From Thiomicrorhabdus sp963677355 (GTDB taxonomy: Bacteria > Pseudomonadota > Gammaproteobacteria > Thiomicrospirales > Thiomicrospiraceae): a DNA stretch of 64,000 nt. The DNA lies in NCBI GenBank assembly GCA_963677355.2, contig CAXXXQ010000004.1:62001-126000 (forward strand), written 5' to 3'. A model generated the notes under the pieces. That model did not search any database. It was given only the letters and a program-made list of their open reading frames with translations, and was not told the DNA's origin. Positions within the stretch are counted from its first letter, which is position 1. Each line of letters starts with the position of its first letter. Of this stretch, positions 60,528 through 64,000 are shown in pieces. A program made the translations under genes and the position numbers.

Positions 60528-61685
60528 TCAAGCGTGCAGATATTTGCTTTTATTGCGGGTGACCTTATGCAGATAATTGCGGGCTTCCTGGCTGGATAAG
60601 TTGCGACGCAGATGCTGATAAACCTGCTGGCTGGAAAGACGGTTGATCTTGGCAATGGCGCGGCTTTTATCGCCGTCAAAACTCTGCAACACATTGCCGC
60701 TGCCGGTATTGTAGGCGGCAATCGCGCAGTATTCCAAAGATTGTCGATTGCGAATACCGTTCAAGTAGCGGTTGAACAAGATATACAGATAGGCTGTGCC
60801 ATATTCGATATTGGTGGCAGCGGAAAACAACGTTTGTTTGGAAGGCATGCCGTCGCGCTTATGCAGGAAACGATAGACATCACGCCCGGCGGTACTCGGC
60901 ACAATTTGCATCAAACCGTAGGCCGGAGCCGAACTGACGGCGTAGGGGTTGAAGCTGCTTTCCGTTTCGATAATGCCGTAAATCAACGCTTGTTCGATAT
61001 TGAAACGTTGCGCTTGTTTGGCAATCGCATAGCGGTAGTGTTGTTGCTGTTGGCGTTTGAAATCCGTCACCATATTGAATTCGACAATATGGCGAACTTG
61101 GTCTTTCTGTTTGCTCAGGCGGTAGCGATTAGCCAATAGGTAATCGGCAAAACGGTTGGCGCGCCATTGATAACGGATCGGCTGTTGATCCTGATCTCTG
61201 ACGAGCTCTATCAAGAAAGGCGTTTGGCCGATTTTAGGTGCTTTGGCGCTATAGAGATCGATGGAACTCGGATCTTCGGGGGTCAATAACGTCTGTACTA
61301 TGGCTTGTTTCAAAGCGGCCTTCGGATTCTTCTGGACAATGGTTTCGACACGAATCAATCCGCTTTCAAAATTAATAATCGCTCGGCTTTGATAGTGATC
61401 GGTGTATTTAACGTAGGTGTCGCGGGTCGGAACCTGCTGATCTTGCCAAGCCTCGGCTACCTGATCCAGAAAGTGACTCAAGCCTTGGCGTACAAGACTA
61501 TCGACTTCGGGAATACCGGTACCCGGTACCTGACTGGCGATGGCTTGCGAGTACTGGCCGTTATAGAGTTTTTGACCGGTGGTAATGCTGCGACGAACTT
61601 CCGTAACCGTGCAGCCGGAGAGGCCGGCTATGGAAACCGCCGCTAAGGTTAATAATTGTCTTCTGCGAAGTTGCGGTTCAGTCAT
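60528..61685 (-). CDS. mltC: Membrane-bound lytic murein transglycosylase C (MltC-like)
   Basis: Peptidoglycan lytic transglycosylase lipoprotein. The start is the ATG at 61685 (MTEPQLRRRQLLTLAAVSIAGLSGC): twin-arginine-like RRR, hydrophobic core and lipobox LSGC near residue 25. N-terminal DUF3393 domain (about 40-190), then the SLT domain (about 225-375): IIETESSFNPYAVSSAPAYGLMQIVPSTAGRDVYRF with catalytic Glu, NIEYGTAYLYILFNRYL, AIAAYNTGSGNV. Its start overlaps the end of the metal-transporter gene by 8 bases. Confidence 0.92.
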   Translation of the reverse strand: MTEPQLRRRQLLTLAAVSIAGLSGCTVTEVRRSITTGQKLYNGQYSQAIASQVPGTGIPEVDSLVRQGLSHFLDQVAEAWQDQQVPTRDTYVKYTDHYQSRAIINFESGLIRVETIVQKNPKAALKQAIVQTLLTPEDPSSIDLYSAKAPKIGQTPFLIELVRDQDQQPIRYQWRANRFADYLLANRYRLSKQKDQVRHIVEFNMVTDFKRQQQQHYRYAIAKQAQRFNIEQALIYGIIETESSFNPYAVSSAPAYGLMQIVPSTAGRDVYRFLHKRDGMPSKQTLFSAATNIEYGTAYLYILFNRYLNGIRNRQSLEYCAIAAYNTGSGNVLQSFDGDKSRAIAKINRLSSQQVYQHLRRNLSSQEARNYLHKVTRNKSKYLHA

Positions 61686-62307
61686 TCTGGCAGCAGCCGG
61701 TTGAGGCTTGGTTTTGTCGCATCTCTTGTTTGGCGTCACGGATAATCATGATGGCGCCGAACAGGATAAACAGGCTTAAGGCTCCACCGATAATCAAGTC
61801 GGGTAATCTGGAATTCAGCCAAAAAACCAAGAATCCGCTGATAATCACGCCGAGGTTGGCCAGCACATCATTGGCCGAGAAGATGAAACTGGCGCGCATA
61901 TGGACTTCACCGTGCCGGTGTTTATAAATCAATTTCAGGCAGTAGGCATTCGCCAGTAACGCAAACAAGCCGATCAACATCATTAGTTGCGAAATCGGCT
62001 CGCTGCCGAACCAGTAGCGTCGGGCGACTTCAATCACAATCAGCACGGCCAGCATGAGCTGGAAATAGCCGCTTAATAGTGCAGCATGGGCTTTTACTTG
62101 AGCGGCGCGACCGATTGCATAGAGTCCGATTCCGTAGACGATGGCATCGGCCAGCATGTCCAGAGAATCGGCGATAAGCCCGGTCGATTCGGCATACCAG
62201 CCGACGACGATTTCGATCAGGAAAAAGGAGGCATTGATTGCAAGTAGGGTGATGAGGAGCGACTTTTGCGATTCGTCCTGGATTTCTACTTCACAATTGC
62301 AGGCCAT
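61678..62307 (-). CDS. Cation transporter, CDF-like without C-terminal domain
   Basis: 209-residue membrane protein with six segments, matching the transmembrane half of cation diffusion facilitators: TGLIADSLDMLADAIVYGIGLYA (TM2 metal site) and FIFSANDVLANLGVIISG (TM5). The cytoplasmic metal-binding domain of CDFs is missing, as in a known short subfamily. Both ends carry Cys (MACNCEVE and STGCCQND), possibly metal ligands. Metal unknown. First of a unit with mltC. Confidence 0.88.
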   Translation of the reverse strand: MACNCEVEIQDESQKSLLITLLAINASFFLIEIVVGWYAESTGLIADSLDMLADAIVYGIGLYAIGRAAQVKAHAALLSGYFQLMLAVLIVIEVARRYWFGSEPISQLMMLIGLFALLANAYCLKLIYKHRHGEVHMRASFIFSANDVLANLGVIISGFLVFWLNSRLPDLIIGGALSLFILFGAIMIIRDAKQEMRQNQASTGCCQND

Positions 62308-62374
62308 ACCGAGTTCCTTAATCTTAATTTAATGGGTTTTCTTTATTCTAATAACGGGACGGTCTATTTGCCAC

Positions 62375-63199
62375 CTATTTTAAACGCCATGCCTGCGGGG
62401 TTTTACCGGCTTCCAGTTTGGCTTCGAATTCATCATCGAGTTTGTGAAAAAAGTCGATACCGGTTTGGGCCTCGACTTCATCCACGCTACTGACAAAGGT
62501 CATCAGGCTGGCATTGGCTTTGGCATTTTGCGGAAAGATAAAAGCCAAAGTTTTCGCCGGGGTCTCCGGGCTGCCCGGTTTAATCAGGATTTTATAGAAT
62601 GCGCTCGGAATCGAGACGTCGGAATTTTTCAGGGTTTTTGGCTGCTGGTCAAAAATAGGGCCGGTCACTACCCAGAAATCGCCATGCCAGTCCGAGAAAT
62701 CATTGGCAATGACTTCCTCCAGACGCTGCCAGGATTTTTGGTTTAATTTCGGTTTTTGCGGCGCGATATTGGTCATCAGAAAGGTCTGTTGTTGCGCGTT
62801 GCGACCGTAACGGCTGGCAATCAGGTAGTTGGGTGCCATGTGTCCGCGATCGTAGCCGGAGCCGGTATAGTCGTCATGAGAGACGGCCGCCAGAGAGCGC
62901 CAGTCCTTGGAGAAACCGCTGGGACGTTTGCCGCTTTGATAACGTTTCGGAATCACTTTATAGGTGACCCAAAGCGGGTTTTTCAGTGTTTCGGAATATT
63001 CCAGCATAAAAGCGTCGTTGCGCAGAATATGACTGAATCCGGAACTGACCTGCGGTACGCCCATATAAGTCATCGCCGGGCGGGCGATAAAATACTCGTA
63101 GCTATACCAGCCGATGGCCAGAATCGGTAGCAATAGTAATGTTTTGGGGTGCTTAACAAGCAAGTTGACGAAAAGTCGGGAAAGGTGGGTTTTACTCAT
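62375..63199 (-). CDS. Membrane-anchored DNA/RNA non-specific endonuclease
   Basis: NucA/Serratia-type beta-beta-alpha-metal nuclease. The start is the ATG at 63199; a hydrophobic helix (about 16-36, TLLLLPILAIGWYSYEYFI) probably anchors it with the nuclease outside the cytoplasm. Active-site motif YDRGHMAPNY (catalytic His) near residues 116-125, then the metal-binding Asn in TNIAPQKPKLNQKSW. 274 residues. A role in extracellular nucleic acid degradation or periplasmic defence is inferred. An alternative ATG at 63238 adds 13 residues. Confidence 0.9.
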   Translation of the reverse strand: MSKTHLSRLFVNLLVKHPKTLLLLPILAIGWYSYEYFIARPAMTYMGVPQVSSGFSHILRNDAFMLEYSETLKNPLWVTYKVIPKRYQSGKRPSGFSKDWRSLAAVSHDDYTGSGYDRGHMAPNYLIASRYGRNAQQQTFLMTNIAPQKPKLNQKSWQRLEEVIANDFSDWHGDFWVVTGPIFDQQPKTLKNSDVSIPSAFYKILIKPGSPETPAKTLAFIFPQNAKANASLMTFVSSVDEVEAQTGIDFFHKLDDEFEAKLEAGKTPQAWRLK

Positions 63200-63257
63200 G
63201 GTTTCGACAGATTTCAAGTATTGTGGGAATGGACACATTATAGAAACAAAGCGTTAA

Positions 63258-63291
63258 TTATGCATGACCTATTCGTTATGCATGATCTATT
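63258..63291. repeat. Two-copy tandem repeat, 18-base period
   Basis: TTATGCATGACCTATT (63258-63273) and TTATGCATGATCTATT (63276-63291), one base different, each containing the palindrome ATGCAT. In the 320-base gap between the nuclease and globin genes. Confidence 0.6.
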
Positions 63292-63454
63292 AGATTTAAG
63301 TATTGGACTGCCGGTATTCAATTGATAGAAATAGTGGGTTTATAGGCTGGGATTGTACCCCCTGATGACTAAGTTTCCTCAATCAAGCGTCTGCGGGATT
63401 CTTAGCAAGATTCTCAGCTCCAATACTTGAGGTTGTTGGGGTTTTGCCCAAAAT

Positions 63455-63477
63455 GCTAAGCAAAATAGTTGCTTAGC
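63455..63477. promoter_or_regulatory. Inverted repeat upstream of the globin sensor gene
   Basis: Perfect 9-base arms GCTAAGCAA / TTGCTTAGC around AATAG, ending 42 bases before the ATG at 63520. No T-run, so more likely an operator or mRNA hairpin than a terminator. Confidence 0.4.
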
Positions 63478-63519
63478 TTGTAAAATCCCCCTCCAAAACG
63501 AAACGACTTGGAATTTTTA

Positions 63520-64000
63520 ATGAAAGCATTAAAGCAGTGTTATCTTCCCTTTTTTTACAGCCCTGAAAATAACCGGTTACTGGAGAAATATCATCACTAT
63601 ATCGAGCAGGTCGTTCCGCAATGTGCGGAGGGTTTCTACCGGGTATTGATGGAGGATAGCAGCTCGAAGAAGTTTCTCACCACTCAGTTGGTCGAAAATC
63701 ACCTCAAGACCGAGTTACAACGCTGGTTATTGCTGACGCTTTCGGCAAAGCATAAAGAGACGGACATTCAAGAAGTGGTTGCCAAGCAGCATCAGGTAGG
63801 CGAAGTACATTCCCGGGTTGAAGTACCTATGGGACTGGTTAACAGTGCGATGGTTGTCATTAAAGAAGTGCTGTTCGACGATCTAGCAGCAAGCAAGCAG
63901 GTACAAGAAACGGATAAAGTCGATTTCATTATTGTGCTGAACCAGATTTTGGATGCGAGTTTAAGTTTGGTTAACGAATCTTATTTGCAAGGTAAAGTAC
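63520..64000 (+). CDS. Globin-coupled sensor protein (3' end cut by window edge)
   Basis: The first 160 residues from the ATG at 63520 to the right edge look like the heme-binding protoglobin/globin-coupled sensor domain, as in DosC-type diguanylate cyclases or HemAT. Marks: FYRVLMEDSSSKKFLTTQLVENHLKTELQRWLLLTL and the proximal helix VVAKQHQVGEVHSRVEVPMGLVNSAMVVIKEVL, in which His97 is the likely heme ligand. The output domain lies outside the window; GGDEF is the commonest in relatives. It would sense O2 or NO. The reading frame is open to 64000. Confidence 0.8.
   Translation, partial: MKALKQCYLPFFYSPENNRLLEKYHHYIEQVVPQCAEGFYRVLMEDSSSKKFLTTQLVENHLKTELQRWLLLTLSAKHKETDIQEVVAKQHQVGEVHSRVEVPMGLVNSAMVVIKEVLFDDLAASKQVQETDKVDFIIVLNQILDASLSLVNESYLQGKV

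Noticed and set aside
60014..60562. 182-codon open frame on the plus strand
   Set aside because: Runs antisense through cmoA and beyond; both flanking real genes are well supported and this one has no start signal.
1..64000. tRNA, rRNA, CRISPR, prophage or insertion sequence
   Set aside because: I looked for tRNA T-loop and acceptor patterns, regular spaced repeats, transposase or integrase motifs and terminal repeats and saw none; a dedicated RNA search would settle small RNAs.

Overview
The window looks like chromosomal DNA of a marine, sulfur-oxidising, CO2-fixing gammaproteobacterium of the Thiomicrospira / Hydrogenovibrio / Thiomicrorhabdus type. That placement is an inference from gene content: Na+/H+ antiporters, a complete glycolate salvage cluster, DsrE-type sulfur proteins, a rhodanese and many redox or metal sensors. 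I see no rRNA, tRNA, CRISPR array, prophage or insertion sequence. Five perfect copies of the ParB-binding palindrome GTTTCACGTGAAAC and one near-copy are scattered over the 64 kb, which implies an origin-proximal position.

Layout. 1-3914: RND efflux pump (permease cut by the left edge) and its adaptor. 4027-6530: RecQ and a nitroreductase. 6531-6867: AT-rich control region with two perfect DnaA boxes in inverted repeat and a palindrome just before an OxyR-like gene that lacks the resolving cysteine. 7798-10327: MlaA lipoprotein and a hybrid histidine kinase. 10387-13296: divergent NhaA and NhaD. 13376-15513: CheY-like regulator, histone H1-like protein, small unknown protein and an Lrp/AsnC regulator. 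15670-19993: LeuA, periplasmic rhodanese and Na/Pi cotransporter. 20268-21956: ArsC-like protein without its catalytic Cys, and the arsenical exporter ArsJ. 22006-24505: YjbQ and oligopeptidase A.

24640-28501 is the most unusual block. An ECF sigma factor and a membrane anti-sigma factor are divergent from two periplasmic DsrE-like proteins and a porin. The periplasmic half of the anti-sigma factor itself looks like a DsrE domain, with the same single conserved Cys and the same C-terminal motif as the two free proteins. I read this as a candidate periplasmic sulfur or thiol-sensing sigma system.

28614-32130: LplT/Aas phospholipid recycling. 32216-39436: seven-part MoxR/Bat aerotolerance operon on six genes, with BatB and BatC fused. 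39650-42664: cytoplasmic PAS chemoreceptor with added receiver and CZB zinc domains. 42856-49614: glycolate oxidase GlcDEF, formate-THF ligase and serine-glyoxylate aminotransferase, which together salvage the 2-phosphoglycolate product of RuBisCO oxygenation. 49708-54636: a 1323-residue GGDEF/EAL protein with a PhnD-like sensor and a CZB tail, plus a lipoprotein binding protein. 54760-63199: HrpB, a PAS-GGDEF cyclase, CmoB, CmoA, MltC, a CDF-type metal transporter and a membrane-anchored nuclease. 63520 to the right edge: the start of a globin-coupled sensor. Five of the convergent gene pairs are separated by a symmetric bidirectional terminator.
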